Assembly: GCA_010645155.1 (NCBI GenBank)
Contig: CM021321.1
Coordinates: 3,109,126 to 3,173,125 of the forward strand
DNA: 64,000 bases
Reading direction: 5' to 3'
DNA from: Tigriopus japonicus
Taxonomy: Eukaryota; Arthropoda; Copepoda; Harpacticoida; Harpacticidae
Shown here: positions 31,362 through 45,500 of the stretch, piece by piece
Position numbering within the stretch: position 1 is the first letter of the stretch
Layout: every line of letters starts with the position of its first letter
The notes under the pieces: model-generated
The model's database searches: none
The model's input: the letters and a program-made list of their open reading frames with translations, nothing else
What the model was told of the DNA's origin: nothing
Position numbers and translations under genes: made by a program

Positions 31362-33533
31362 TCATTCTTCGTCCGCTTCTAGATTAATGGCACTGCCAAA
31401 CTTTGCGTACAAATGAGTTTTCAGATCGGACATTTCGCTCTTTAATCCGTCCATTTTCTCCTTGATTTTGCTCACTTCCACCTCCACCTCCGCTTTTCGA
31501 GCGTCAATCTGAGTCTGAACTTCGTCTTGTTTCATGGACACAAATACCTCGCCCACTTGATACGGAACCTAGAACAAAAAGAAATTAGGATAAGCAAGAG
31601 ACTCTAATTTGGGTCAAGGCCATCTCCATTGAGAAGTCAGTCCATTATGTATGTGTGTCTGTCTGTATAAAGACTCACCAACTCATCGTCGTCCTCGAGC
31701 ATCATAAGGTCAGTTGAAGCGTCATCCAGAGTCTGGACCTCGTTTTCTCGGCTCTTGAGATCCTCCTTGCATTCCTCCAAGCGATTGTTGAGCCGGGCAA
31801 AGCGATTGATCTTTTGTTGATCTGCCAATTCAATGTGAACCTCTTTGTCCTACAAATAAGGACAATGTATGATCTTTCAGAACATGAGCTTTGTCGCTGC
31901 ACTTGTGATTTGCTTTTTAAGATAGATCTTTAAAAATGTAATGCTGTTTCATTATTTTGTTCGAAATGATGTTTCCAATTTTTGGAAACAAACTTAAGGT
32001 AGAAATGCATCCTTAACTGGAGAGGTTAACTCTGAATTTGAATCAGAAATAATTCAAATTTTTGTTGCGGTAAATAAGGAAACCCATTTAATCGTGTTTG
32101 CAAATTGGTCTTTTGTCCATCTTTATTTTCCCAACTGCAAAACTCTTTGAATTAAAAGTCCTCTATTCAGTGACGTAAAAATTTATTTAAACAACTTAAC
32201 ATTCTAAAGTATCCTTTATGCGTTTCTCTACCCTTAGAAATCCTATTTGTTAAGCTATCGACGGTTCAAAGTTTATCCGCATTCCTGTCACGCATTACAT
32301 TTGCAACAATTGGAATCGAAATAGAATCTTGTCTTAAAAATACTCTGACATTCAAACCAACGAACACAAGCTATTCCGACGATGAGTTTTCTCTTTTTGT
32401 CTTTAGATTAAATGCTGAACAAATCCAAAAACATTCTAATCGTTCAAATCGGTCCACGCATCCCCGAAATACTTTGGTTGAAGATCCGATTGTGAGGAAA
32501 TTTTCGTGCCTGAGTGCACAACACTCAAATACGTAATATTGTCGTTCAACCTAGAGCACTATAATGAAATTATTATATTGCTCTACTCATTGTAAAACGG
32601 ATGACTTTATTATTGTAGATGTAGAAGTATTTCACAAGCTATGATTGTTAATTAACAGACATACTCAAACGAATATCTTTTCTCATCGTTATCCTTCTGA
32701 GGTGAGCCGAAAATCCAAAGTGGATGCATTGCACGGCTACTTATTTAAACAAAATATAATTTGAAAAAGTGGGAAGGGGGAGGTGTAGAGAAGGGGGAAG
32801 GGGATTTTTTTTAATGATTATGCTTGATGATGCCATAATGTAAAAGCAGTCATTCGAATCGATTCTCAAGATTCCTACGCTAACGAACGACAAATTGGTG
32901 GCAATAATAAAAAGAAAACGAAACTATTCCAAAGTTTTCCGCCCACAACAAAAGCTTTCTTCATTTCATTCGATGAGATATGAAGGCGTTAAATGTCTTC
33001 AAACAAATCAAGAAAAAGAGATGACTATTATCATTTGGTTGCCTGAATTCTTCAACGAATCATTATTTTGGATGCACCTCAATAAATTCCTGGCCAATTA
33101 ATAACCGTCCTTAAGTGGATCGATTAATTGATCAATACACGGAAAAACGAAGCTCTTATTTTCATCATATTCAAACTCGACCCATTAGGCGTTAAAATGG
33201 CCATCCAAAAAGAGCTAATTTCCCCGAAAATCAATTCAAATTAAATGTTTCCATTGCTTCTCATTCGTAAATTTACATCCTGGCAAGGAAATTGCCAAAG
33301 ACCCTTCCATATCTTATGAATGAGGCACAGAATCATACAATTCCAATCGTTTGGTTAAGTCAAACTGAAGAGGATAGAGACAAACTTATGGAAAAACATG
33401 ACAAATCATGCTTTAACCATAATGGCTCAAAAGAAGGGTTAATGAAACACATGGTCAACTATTTACGTCCCCTGTTGAATAATATCCAGTAATTAGCCAT
33501 TCCATTACTCACGGTTTTCGATGTTGAAGTCAT
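31362..33533 (-). CDS. PFDN4: Prefoldin subunit 4
   Basis: This is a beta-type subunit of the hexameric prefoldin chaperone, which hands nascent actin and tubulin to the CCT chaperonin. Minus-strand exons are 33533-33513 (seven codons, MTSTSKT), 31849-31679 and 31568-31362, all phase 0, giving 132 residues (human has 134). ADQQKINRFARLNNRLEE is followed by a coiled coil, then the hairpin turn with LEDDDELVPYQVGEVF, a second coiled coil and the near-invariant end LYAKFGSAINLEADEE. The first exon is tiny and 1.66 kb away; I chose it because phase, donor (GTGAGT) and start fit and no closer candidate was found. Confidence 0.92.
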
Positions 33534-36500
33534 GATGATACGAGACAACGTCGAGTGGGCGTGGAGAACGGAATGGGCGGATCAATGAGGAGACTTGAAA
33601 AGTGAGTCCACCAATATAATCTCAGGCCTGAATGTTTGGAACACAAATTCGGCTTAGGGTGACCACTTTATTTTAGTTTATGGTGTTTTTGATGAAAATA
33701 GGACTGGAAATGATATTTAGAAATTGAAGCGTACCTAAGATCAAACTAATAACTATTTAATCTTCAGGTTTAAATTTTCATCTAACCACCCAATTTTAGA
33801 GGACTAAATTGAACGTCAGTAATACTTCAGCCAACTTTGTCTCAAAAACATGAACACGATGAAAGCTACCATTTTTTCAATTCTTAAATATGTAAATAAG
33901 AACTAATTAAGTAATTTTCGCTTCTTTTTGACGCATATAAACTGGAATGGTTTTTGAGGTCATCTTATTTTTCCTCTCTTTGGTCACCTCCAACAAGGGC
34001 CCGGCTTTCTCAATTCGTCATCGAATACTTGATCTTTCAATTCCGCTTACACCACCATTGACCGTCTTATATTTGAAATTCAGCATAGCCAAGCTGTCGG
34101 TTATTCCTGTGAATCCCTTCAACTTTTGCAGCTGTCTTGAGAATTGAGCAGAAAATCAAAACATTGAAAAACATTCTAAATTTCGAATCGTTTCTAAACT
34201 TATGTGAACATTGTGGAATGACGTTGATTTGAAAAGTGAAATTAACTTGAGAACAAAAATCAAATGAACAGTTTTGTCTAGTACAATTATTCGTTGATTT
34301 AACCATTTGAACCATGAAGGGTAAGTTGATTTTCATGAGCTCGACAGCATTATTAGAACGAAGGTGTTTCAGCCCCAATTCTTTGAACGCTCGAACAATT
34401 TAGCAACTTATATTAAAATGCAAAAAATACCTGGAATCTAGATTGAAAGCCCTTCATCAATTAAATATTGCATGTATTTTTAAATAATGTAACGCCAGTT
34501 TTTGATATGCTATTTTTATCGGATATAAAAAAATCTTCTGTTTTTCTAAATGTTTTTGTAATTAACAGTGCGCAATTTGATACCGAGCTTATGGTTATCG
34601 ACCTATAAAATCAGTGAATTTTTTTTCATAAAACTCAACTCTGCATTTTGAATCACCATATGCATAGATTGTAAATGATTCTTAGATCTATCCACACTGA
34701 CACGAAAGTTTTGTTGCAACCTTATTGTATTATCCAATCAATATATAATGCCTTTTTTATCTCATCATATGATAACTCACTTAGATGTATGTGATGTAAG
34801 GATTGATCTGAAAAATGAGGTATCCAGTGAACCCTCGCCAATTCGTAAAACTTGGGACGATGAGGTTTTGGAGACAACTCAATGTAAAATCATGTCCAAC
34901 GGGAAAAGCAATCAATTGCCTTTGATTTCAGGATCTCCTTTCATGCCAAAAATGTACAGTACCTCGCCCCAAACCACTGCAATAACTAGTCACGGTGTGT
35001 ATTTGAGCTCAAGAAGTCATTTTTAAATTCCAAAAGCTTTTGAGACCACCTTTTAGGTGGTAATGCAATACTGCATATGAATTTGAATTCGGTTTATTAG
35101 GTCTCGAGCAAAAATACGTTCAAAGGACACTAAAAACATACTTGAATATACCTACATTTTTGAACATTTTCTTCAATCCAATCCTCAAGTAGTCTTATGG
35201 GCGTGTCTATCTAAATATTGTCGAAATCTACTTAGTCGTTTGTCTAAATTGATGTGATAACCCTCTTGTTTGGTGCTTCGAGAATTTCCAACAAAGAGGC
35301 CATTGAAAATAGATCCACGAAATAAATTTTCAAAATATTTGAGAACAACGCTGCTCTTAGTACATCTAAGATTCGGTCATAGTATTTTTTCAAATATTTA
35401 TTTTCAAGTACGTTTTGAGTAACATCAGTGTCTTTGCCCGACACCTATTTAACCGAATTAAAAAAATGTTCTGCATTGTATCCACATCTCAAAAATGGGC
35501 TCAAAAGTTTTGGAATTTAAAAATGACTTCTTGAGCTCAAATACACATGTACACACACCGTGTAGTGAGATTTAAGGATTCAAATTTTCAGTGGTCCGGA
35601 AATCAGGGAAATGGTCTGTGTTTGTAATGGATACTAGATCGTTCGAATCTGTTGATTGATGATTAAAAAGCACGACAAAAGATTAAACGTTGAAAAGTGG
35701 ACAAAACTACAATCTTTTTTAATGAAAAGAAAAGTGACTTAGCGAGCTTGTGTTAACGAAGTATACCTCCAATAAAACACGTTTTAGTACCCTCATAGAA
35801 AATATCAAAAAAAAAAAGAACTTCATACAAGCCAGAAAAAGGTTGGAAGGTCAACATTCGTAACGTAGCGTAGCGCACTCCATGAGCTTCATCATGAAGC
35901 ACTGCATTTAAGAATAATTCTAGGAATAACTACCTAAGGGTGCTTTTGGGCACCGTCAAAATCCAGAAATCTTTGAATAATTTATCTTTAAGAAAACTTG
36001 CGAGTACAATACCGAACTAGTTACAGGTCTTTGTGTCTGCCCTACTTATTCGTTGAGTAACTCCAAATTGAAGTCAGATAGACCAAATTGCTGATGACGA
36101 AGCTTAAATTTGTAATAAGTTTTAGATGTTTCTTAAATTGTATATTTTTTAACAACAAACAAACTTAAATTATGCATAGGGATATATCATAGATCATTCT
36201 GAATTCATAACTGTTTAACGTGAACAACAGCTGTTCTATTTTGTTTTGATAAGAAATTCATTTTCAATGGCGTGCTCAGTAAAAATGCATCAACGGTCTA
36301 AAGATATTTGCACAATTTAGTGTCCTTTACAATCTCAGGAAAGGTAGGGAATAATCAATAACTAATAATCATAAATTAAGCAGATTTTCATATCTTTTTT
36401 TACAAGAGGATTGATTCAATGCAATTTTCAAGTTTGCAATTGGAGTGTTCCATGCCTGGAACCAGCGGTAAAATCTAAGCATGTTTCAATTTCATATTCC

Positions 36501-36540
36501 CAAAGTGAATGTACAAATCGAAGTTTTTGCCCGTTTCCAG
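33534..36540. other. Region upstream of the first recognised TMX3 exon
   Basis: The TMX3 start codon must lie somewhere here, because the frame entering the exon at 36541 contains no ATG. An inverted-repeat element occupies 34991-35562. An ATG-started 92-codon frame at 34748-35026 runs into that element and is not recognised. Confidence 0.4.
34991..35562. mobile_element. Non-autonomous DNA transposon, CACGGTGTGT ends
   Basis: The left end (34991-35045) and right end (35503-35562) are inverted copies of a roughly 60-bp sequence. Both contain ATTTGAGCTCAAGAAGTCAT and TTTTAAATTCCAAAA; the right copy has a GTACATGT insertion. TAGT occurs directly outside both ends (34987-34990 and 35563-35566), a possible 4-bp target duplication. 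No transposase is seen. Confidence 0.7.
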
Positions 36541-39500
36541 ACTTTTCGCCTTTGTGGTTCACTTTCGGATTGGCGCTCCTCTTTATAAGCAACGGGGAAA
36601 CCAAAGTCCTGGAGCTTAGCGACCGATTCATTCCACTTAGACATGAAGGCATGTGGCTCATTAAGGTAAGTAAAGCTTGCTTAGAATGCATACCCTGACT
36701 CGTCTACGGTAATAACGTGGCACAATGGGAAATGATTCATGTGCCTTCTTCGAGGAAAACTCTTAGAACCTCTATCGATATTGAGAGCTATTCAACCGTA
36801 ATTGGAACAAGAAAACTTGATTCCATGGCTCAGCTGAGCATAAACACGTGTGTGTACTTTCTTGATCTTATGATTGAATGCCTACATATTACAACGAGCC
36901 ATCACGTAATGTAGAGATGAAATGTAGGGCACCTTGAACTTTTTTGTCCTAAAATTATGATCAAGTTCTCGACAAATCTTACGAAACAAGGAGCTTAGAT
37001 TTACTTTAACCATGTCCAGAGGGACCTGATTATTTCATGCATTGTCTCGGTTGTTTCAGTTCTACGCTCCCTGGTGTGGCCATTGCAAGAAATTGGAACC
37101 CATTTTCAAGCATGTTTCGCAATCTTTGGCACACGACCCAATTAGGGTAGCCCGAATTGATTGTACTCGATTCCCTTCGGTGGCTGTGGAATTTGGGATT
37201 CGCGGTTATCCTACTGTCATGTTGTGAGTCTTCTCACATTCCAGCGAGTTACGATGTTGCCCTTAAATTACCTTAAATTGAGGCAACCAAGGCTTTCTAT
37301 AAAATAAAATAGGATTGAAATTTTTTGGTTGTAACCGACATGCCAGGAAATCAGCTTTTTATTTCATAATTACTTTTTTCTTTAGTACACTTAAATTAAA
37401 TGAACTGGACTAGAGCTACTATAATAAGAAGAGTACGCGCATAAATTTGATTTGTCTCATTCAGACAACTGTCTTTAAATAATTGAAGAGGAAAAAGAAA
37501 AAAAAAACTTTGATGAGCAAGACTACATTTTTCCGATAACATTCCTTACTTTGAAAGTCTTATTATTTCTGAAAATCTTGAGCTTGTTTTACATTTTCAT
37601 CCACTTTTTTGATAATGTTCTTCTTGTGCTCAATGAGACTGTGACCAAAAAAAATGTTTGTGCTTTGTTATCACAATGGCTCTCGGGTGCCCATATTCGG
37701 TTCCACTTATTTAACTGCTACTCTTAATTTTTCAAGTTTTTTCCTTTAACAGTGCTATGGGCATTTGAGTGATGCAGTTTTTGAGTATCTCTTTTTTCTT
37801 GGTCACTTTACCTCAAAAAGGTCTCTTCAACTGCATCTCATGAGTGCATTCAATTTTAGCTTGAAAGGCGAGAACACTTTTACATATGAAGGGGATCGAA
37901 CCCGAGAAGATATCGTAAACTTTGCCAAACGTCTGATGGGCCCTCCAGTCAAAGATCTTCGTTCTTTAGAGGACCTTCAGCGCGTTATTGATGAAAGGGA
38001 TGTCAACTTTGTGTTTGTTGGCCAAACAGAAGGTCCCTTATGGGTAAGTTGAAATTTTTCGTTTTAGAGTTTAGCGGACTAAAAGAATTTGCTTTTTATT
38101 CCAGGACACTTTTAACCATATCGCTTCTCTTTATCAACAACACGAGTTCTTCTTCAATGTACCTGCTCATATTGCAGATAAGGTAAGGGATTTTCCAAAG
38201 CATTTTCTAACTCCATTTGCCCAAGCAGTTGTAACGAATTTTAAGTTAGTCGTTCATTTTAATTTTCTTTGAAAAAGTAAAGGTAGAGGCGTCAGGTCAA
38301 TTTGAAAAAGAACTAGTCCTAATTCACAAACCCCATACAAAAGCTCAAATTGTTTGAATAAAACAATCCTCAAAATGTACTATTGAAAGTTTCTGTTTGA
38401 CATTTAGATTACGGGTGCGAAAAATGCCAGACCATTAGTAGAAAATATACCAAATACTCTTTTATCGCCTAATGGGTATTAAATACCTTAAGTGATAAAG
38501 CCATTGGGTCAAGAATAATTTATGTTTATGTATTGGACTCAAACTCTTGGAAGTATTGCAAGACGACAAAATCTTTTTTATACATTTAGCGCCTTTTGAG
38601 TCTATTTCCTAAATAATAAAAATGAAAAATGCACATCCAATATTCATTAAATAAGCCATAATATTGTGAATTTTCTCCAACAAACATCAAGTGACCATAT
38701 TGCAAGGAATTTTCGGGTTGTTGAAATTAGACAATAATTTGCTTGCTATTGAGCAATTTTCCGACAAACTACAAATTACAAGTGATCTGTTATTTCTTTC
38801 AGTAAATCCATATTATTTCACTGACATTTCAAGGACATTTTATGGGTTAAAGACATTCAGAAATAAAATTAGGGACCTTTTTATTAACTTGAAGATGACA
38901 GTTCAAAATTTCAAGTCTCCAACACTGGTCAAAATTTCAGCATTTTCTGAGCTCTAACCGTGTTGGTCATGGGTTACTACATATCAGGTCCGTTATCAAG
39001 CCAAGGATTACTCTTGACACACTAATTTCATGATTAAAGTGTACTAACACCAATTGAAGACAACAGTTTTGAATGGCTATTTTTGAAATGGCTTCATGCG
39101 TTGTGAAACAAATGTTTTATACTAAGAAATGACTCTCCACATGAGTTACGCACGCTCAATTCGCAAAAAGCATCCTTATTTTGAGTGCACTCTAAAGGAC
39201 TGATTTTGTTGTGGTCAATTTGGTCGACAAAGACAAAATGGCTGGGATACACCAGTACTTTTTAATTTATTCGAACGACAGATTGACTTCATCGCTTTGT
39301 CTAAATGTCAAAATATTTGTGTTAGTTAAGGGGAAAGGAAAGCTTTTTCAAAGATATTTATTGATAGGGTAAGTAATGGCGCGCTTGAAAAAGTGGTTAG
39401 ACCTTTGTCTTTGTGATTTTGAGCATGTCATAATTTTTGCAAAAATACTAATCTTCTTACTGTCAAAAAGGAAAATACATGCCGGAGGAATATGTTAAAA

Positions 39501-42500
39501 CGGTGTTTAAACTAACTTTGAAGCGTCTGTATACAGATAGAGTCAGAAAACCAGATCAAAGGAAACTTGAAAGAAGTCGAGGAAAACAAACCAGCAAATT
39601 ACTTGAAAGAGATCTCATAAGTTTCAAGTGGTTGAACTGAGTTTAAAAGGAGATGTGAATTTCACCACCCTTACATTGTATTCCACATTGTTTAAGAGCA
39701 TTATTTTTTCTTCTAAAGTTTTTTATTCAACAGAGATTAACAACAATAGTCAGTCTTTTTCTTTATTCATCATTCATAGGGCAAAAAACTTGTCTGACTT
39801 TAAATACCCCAGATCGCAAAACAAATGATCGAAAACTTAAAAAAAGAGTACACTCATAAAGTACGCCATCTAGTGCTTTTTAAGTGGCAACATCTTGCAC
39901 TTTCTATAATACACATGTATTTGCAGATAGCCATGGTCATACATCCGTTTAGGACTAACTAAAGCTTTAAATGTTGATGGACTTTTGTTGAGAGACTTCA
40001 AATGGAACTAGAAGTGTTTTCAGCTGAATCTTGACATGGATCATACCTGAAATTCCTTTTCAATTGTCAAGCTTTTGAAACTAATCTTTAAGTGGTTTTA
40101 GCTTCTAATTCGACCAAAATCTATTCCAGATGCATTAGCAATCCCCAGTCAACATTTTTGTCAATTTAAGTTGATCCAAAACTGATGTATGACCGATGTC
40201 ATCTGCAAATACATGAGTATCATGAAAAGTGCGAGGTGTTACCTAATAAAAAAAACACTTGATGGCGCCCTGTAAGACTGTGCTTTTTCATGACTATGGG
40301 AAATTCTTTGACATGCCTAACTTCCTACTTATTCAGACAAGTAATGCGGATATTTGGCCAAGGATATTGACAAAACGTTGCGTTCTCTCAATTCAGTTTT
40401 AAACTGAAATTGCAAATTTCTATGGAAGAATCATATCAAATATTGAGTTCAAGAACAAAAATACACGTAAAAAACAGTGCACACTTCAATTCGTTTTAGC
40501 TCGAGGGCCTCTTGTTTGTTAAATGTGAAAAGATAGGCTTTGAATATCATATGAATTGACAAGATGTATCATAAAATTCCTTTCAACGTCGTTTTTTTGA
40601 CATTTTAGATCAGCGGTGAAAAAGAAACGCAAGTCATCCGAGTGTTTAAAGACGGAGCTTCAACAAAATTTGAAGGTACAGTGTATGTCTTGCTATTTGT
40701 TATTCATGCGTTAACTTTCCTTTGAAACTATGAAAAAAACATTTTGGATCTCAAACATTACGTTGGAAAACTCTTCAGACTTCTTTAGATCTATAAAAAG
40801 AACTGTTTTTGATGAATGGCTACTCTAATTTCACTTCAAGAACCTGCGGATCTAAGTGAGCGATCATCGCGAGATCTCCCACATGAGGATTCTGTTCCCA
40901 CTGAGATCCCAGATAATGAAAGTCCAACAATTCCCGGTCCCACGGAACCTACTTCAATAGTCAACAGTTCTCTTCATTCCTGGGTCGCTCAAGAACGTTT
41001 TCCATTGTTTGTGAAGGTAACCTGTCACTCTTTTCACGTAGAAAATTGTCTGAAAAATCTCATCCACTGTAATTCAAAGAGTATACTCATGAGATTAACT
41101 TGTTGGGAAAGAATTCCAAATAGTGCACGAATATATCAAAAATGTAATTTCAAAAAGATGACTTCTTTACAAGTCTTAATAAGGAACGAAAATATCACGC
41201 ACGTGCTCTTTTAGAATGGTGGCTCTAAACTCATGTATTCTATGGACTTTCCAACTTACTTGAGTTGAGTTCCGTTCAATGTCCAAAAAGATTAAAAAGG
41301 TATGTATGTTTTTTATTGGGACTTTTGTTCATGCCAGGCATATAAAAAAGTTTAAAAATATACTTGTATGGTCAAAAAATTGAAAGTGAAAACGTTTGAT
41401 TAATAAATTAATATGTTATAAACGATGATGTTCCATCGCAGTATCATCGAAAACGTGAATTTCTTTGTATTCTAATGAAAGACTATCAGAAAGCAAACTT
41501 CGTTGACTGGACTTTACATTGATAATTTGATTTTTTCAAACCTGACAAAATGTTTCAAAGAACTTTCATAGTGGGCACTCCGATTTTTTTAAGATCAGAT
41601 TCCCCTTTTCAACGTTAAAAAGTCATGAGTCAGATGGGCAATGTTTTATTCACGAGCATTCCATTTGCACTGAGGGTTTTACTTTTGTTAACTTTTTCCT
41701 CGTGTCAGCACGTGAATGACAAAGTACAAGAACCACTCCGCTTCGGCCTAGCAAAGGTACTGCAGAAAAATAAATCAAACGGGAGTGTTTGCATCAGTCA
41801 GCAATGCTCGTTTACCAGTTTCCATTTTTTTTTCGAGGGGGGGGGACCTGAGGCTAGTTTTTTAGACACAAAAGATCGATCTCAAGATCGTACTATAGTA
41901 CTAAAAGTCCGATCTTGAGATCGATCTTTACGGCTAAAAAACTAGCCTCTGGAATCGAGGGATTACCACGCAGGACGCGTGGCAATCCCTCTCCCCGATA
42001 GTCATCATCCGTTATTTGCAAATTTTGGCGTTTTATTATTATTTCCTTATTTTCGTCATTTTATTTCTATACAGATTCCAAAATGTCAAACTTAAAACAG
42101 AAACGAGCGAAATTGGCAAGTCTGAAAAAGTGTAAGATGAACCTCGAAAAACTGACAAAAACGAGTTTTCCATATATTGGCCACTATGTATATAAGTGTT
42201 AAAGTTATTCGTTACTTGTTTGCCATTTTTGTTGAAAGACTTAGTTTTTCTTCCAAATATATGTATCCCTACACAAGCAAAACCAAATGTTAACAAGTTG
42301 AAAGCTATTTTTTGGGTACAATTTATGATGTGATCATCCCCTGCCAACGAGGTGTAAAATGAGAATGCACTTTACATGTAAGTATTGTGTTTATAAAAAT
42401 GTAACTATGAAAATATGAATGCAAAAATAATCGTTAAGTGCAGTGAGCCACAGTAGATCAATTTGATGTAGGGCCATGCTTGGTTAAAAATTTGAGACAA

Positions 42501-45500
42501 TGACAGGAATTACTAGTGATGTCATAATTTTTGGCGAGAAAAAAGTTCGGAAGACGTCTTTCTGATGAGCGTGAAAGGTAGTAAAACGAACAGTTAGGCC
42601 TGGTAATTGCAACAATTCCTTTCTCATTTGCACAACTTGAAGTTAGAATAGCAATTCTTGACATTTTTTTGCAAAAAAAAAAATGTGTTTTATCCAAAAT
42701 TTCGCTACATTAATTGAGAGGGTTCTTCCGGACTTTTGAATCAGGAATTCCTGACATTAAATAACAAGATGGCCAGAGGAGATCGGTTCCTGGGGGCAAC
42801 TAAACCTAAAAGCAAACAATTTGTTTAATTGGAGGCTTCCAATTTCTCCGTTAGTTTTTAAATTACTTTGCAATACTTCTCAATATACATTAACCATGCC
42901 ATTGCTCTTAAATGCAACATTTTACAAAAATCTGACCCTTGAAGACTGAAACTTTTTTTTGGCAAGCCTAGACTGTTAACGGCGGCAAGTCTGTAATATG
43001 ATCCGGTAATCGCTAGTGTTGTGAAATCTGGGCTTGGTCAAGTTTTTTCACGGGAGGTTGCATGGTAGGGTCACCTAATGGAGATTTTGTGCTTTGCTAA
43101 CTAACTCAAGCAAACACAAATTTGAGGTTAATTTGCAACCTTGGTCCAAAGTTACAAAAGTCAGGGGCGCGTTTCAGTGCTTCTTAATGAAAAACCGGTT
43201 AATGAGGATAGGTAGGCAGAAGGGAATACCATTTCAATGAAGGTAAATTAGCGACCCCAATGTACGATGTCACGAAAAAAAGCTTGCCCAAGCGCCCAAG
43301 TCACATCACTAATAATTGCGTCTATTGGCATCTTTTGATTTTTGGGTTCCTTTTGATATGATGTTCCATTTCGAGTCTATTCAATGACTACAACCGTTAG
43401 TGAGCATTGAAACTGGAATAAGTTTGGGGGATTAGAATGCTCAGAAATGAGTCTTCTTGATACGATTAGTGGTTGAGTAAGGAGTTCAGTCCCCAAGTTT
43501 GAGACAAGCCAAGATCAAAACCGATATCTAACGGAATTCCCTCTTCGCTCAAATGTTCGTGGGCATTTGCCATTCCTTGAATAACTTGAGTTGAAAACGG
43601 ATTCGCGAGATCATCCATCTCTACTTCTGTTTTCAATTTTTGACATAATTCAGAAGGCATGATGATCTTAAGGGAATGGCAACCATTTCTGTACTGGTTC
43701 AATCGACCATGACTTGTGTGTGACATTGCTATTCGACAAGATCCATTGTTTTTGATGCATCGAACTGGAAAGTGATTGAACACAATCTCCAGGGACTGGG
43801 TTCGGAAAAAACCTTTGACCTGTTTGGATCCTAAATGGTCCATGGACCTCAGATCTTTGTTCAAGATCCGAAACTTGGACTTCTCTGGTTTGGATTGGTT
43901 TCCAAAGAAAAAGAAATGACGAAAGAGCAAACTATCCCAGTTGGTTCGATCGTCGTTCCATGTGAATTCTGTCGTATCTAGTTATCTAGTACGACGTTCT
44001 TCACTAAATTATTCCAATTCATGTCTTGAATAGGCATGATAATCTCATCGACATCAAGGAGGGCCAGAAACTGAAACAGTGAATGAAAAGCTATTGGTAA
44101 CAATTCGATTAACGTTGCACGGTAAAACGGATGATGTATCAACACTGAGTTGTTGTTTATCGAAATCATACGGATAAGAAAACAACGAAGATTCTACCCA
44201 AAAAGGACGTTAGGCAGTCTCTCTAGATGAAAGGCCATTACCTAATATCCCAAAGAAGGTCGTTTCACAAAGAGATCAAAGTCAACGTGTCAAGGCCAAT
44301 ATAAAAGATTGTTTGAGCCTTTCCAAAAATCACCTCATAGCTGTACATGTGTCTGTACAGACAATCGTGGAAAGCAAAGTGATCCAAAACGGTATCGAAC
44401 CAAAGCACTTGGTTCCAAAGGTATTGTTGAAGGAACGGGGTTTGTGGATTAGCTCCTGGCCAAGCCATCCCATAGTATTCCAATACATCCAAATCTTTGT
44501 AGTAATTCAAGACCACCTGGATCTTTGGTCCCACGTTTAAAACGTACATTAGAATCTTAGACACCCCAAGAGCCAAATTCATCTCGATCCACTCTATGAG
44601 GAGTTGGAACACATCGTCCTTGGGAAAGAAAAGACTTCGGGTGCAGATGGCAAATTGCCTGGAAAGAGGAAACACCAAGCATGCATCATGCATGCATTTA
44701 TCATGGTGGTCTCCGTTTAATGGAATGGAATACATTTTGTGCGTGCATGAGACTCACCTTTTTTCAATTGGTTTCTCATGGATAACTTTGAGCAAGTTGG
44801 TGCTGGCTCGATCACATTCGCTTTCCACAAGCGACACCATCAATGGAACTGCCATTCTCAAGCCATGGGGAATGGGAAAATCGGCCATAAACGCGTCGTA
44901 GTACTCTTCATGGGTAGTATGTTTCCAACCTTCAGAGTCTGCCAAAGAAGATTGAGAATGGAAGTTTTCCAAGAGCGAACAGGTTGTTTCGAACAGAGGT
45001 GTTTTCTTAGTAATCAAGCTTGTTGTTTTGCGTGGCAGTGTGCTCATTTGAGCGTAGGACAATTTTGTAGGTTTCCGGTTAGAGTACATTTTGTTAATGT
45101 TATAATGAAGCTCTTTTAGGAAACTCAAATCTCTTGTGAACTTGATAAATTTTATCTATGCAACTTAAACAAGCACAGTGTGCGCTAGATCAATACTTTT
45201 TCTTGAAATCTTCAAAAGGGAATTTTTGTAGCTTCAAAAATCAGGCTTATTTCCCATCACTATCCATTTGCAACTCAAACTTGGTTAAAAAGGAAATTGA
45301 GAAGTTTTCCTGTTCTTTAGCAACGCTCTGATCACTTTTATTGTATTAATTGAAGGAAAAAATTGAAAAAAAAAATCTTCTCTTTGGAAGGATGCTTTCT
45401 CAAATCATCATATCTGAGGCACGGGTAGTTATTTAAGGAAATTTTTAATTTCAATGGCATTCCATTTTCAGTGGTACCACACCATTGGCATAAGCCGTGG

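Noticed and set aside
33292..33492. 66-codon frame antisense to the prefoldin 4 intron
   Set aside because: It reads plausibly as protein but is short, begins with TTG, matches no family and has no splice partner that I can see.
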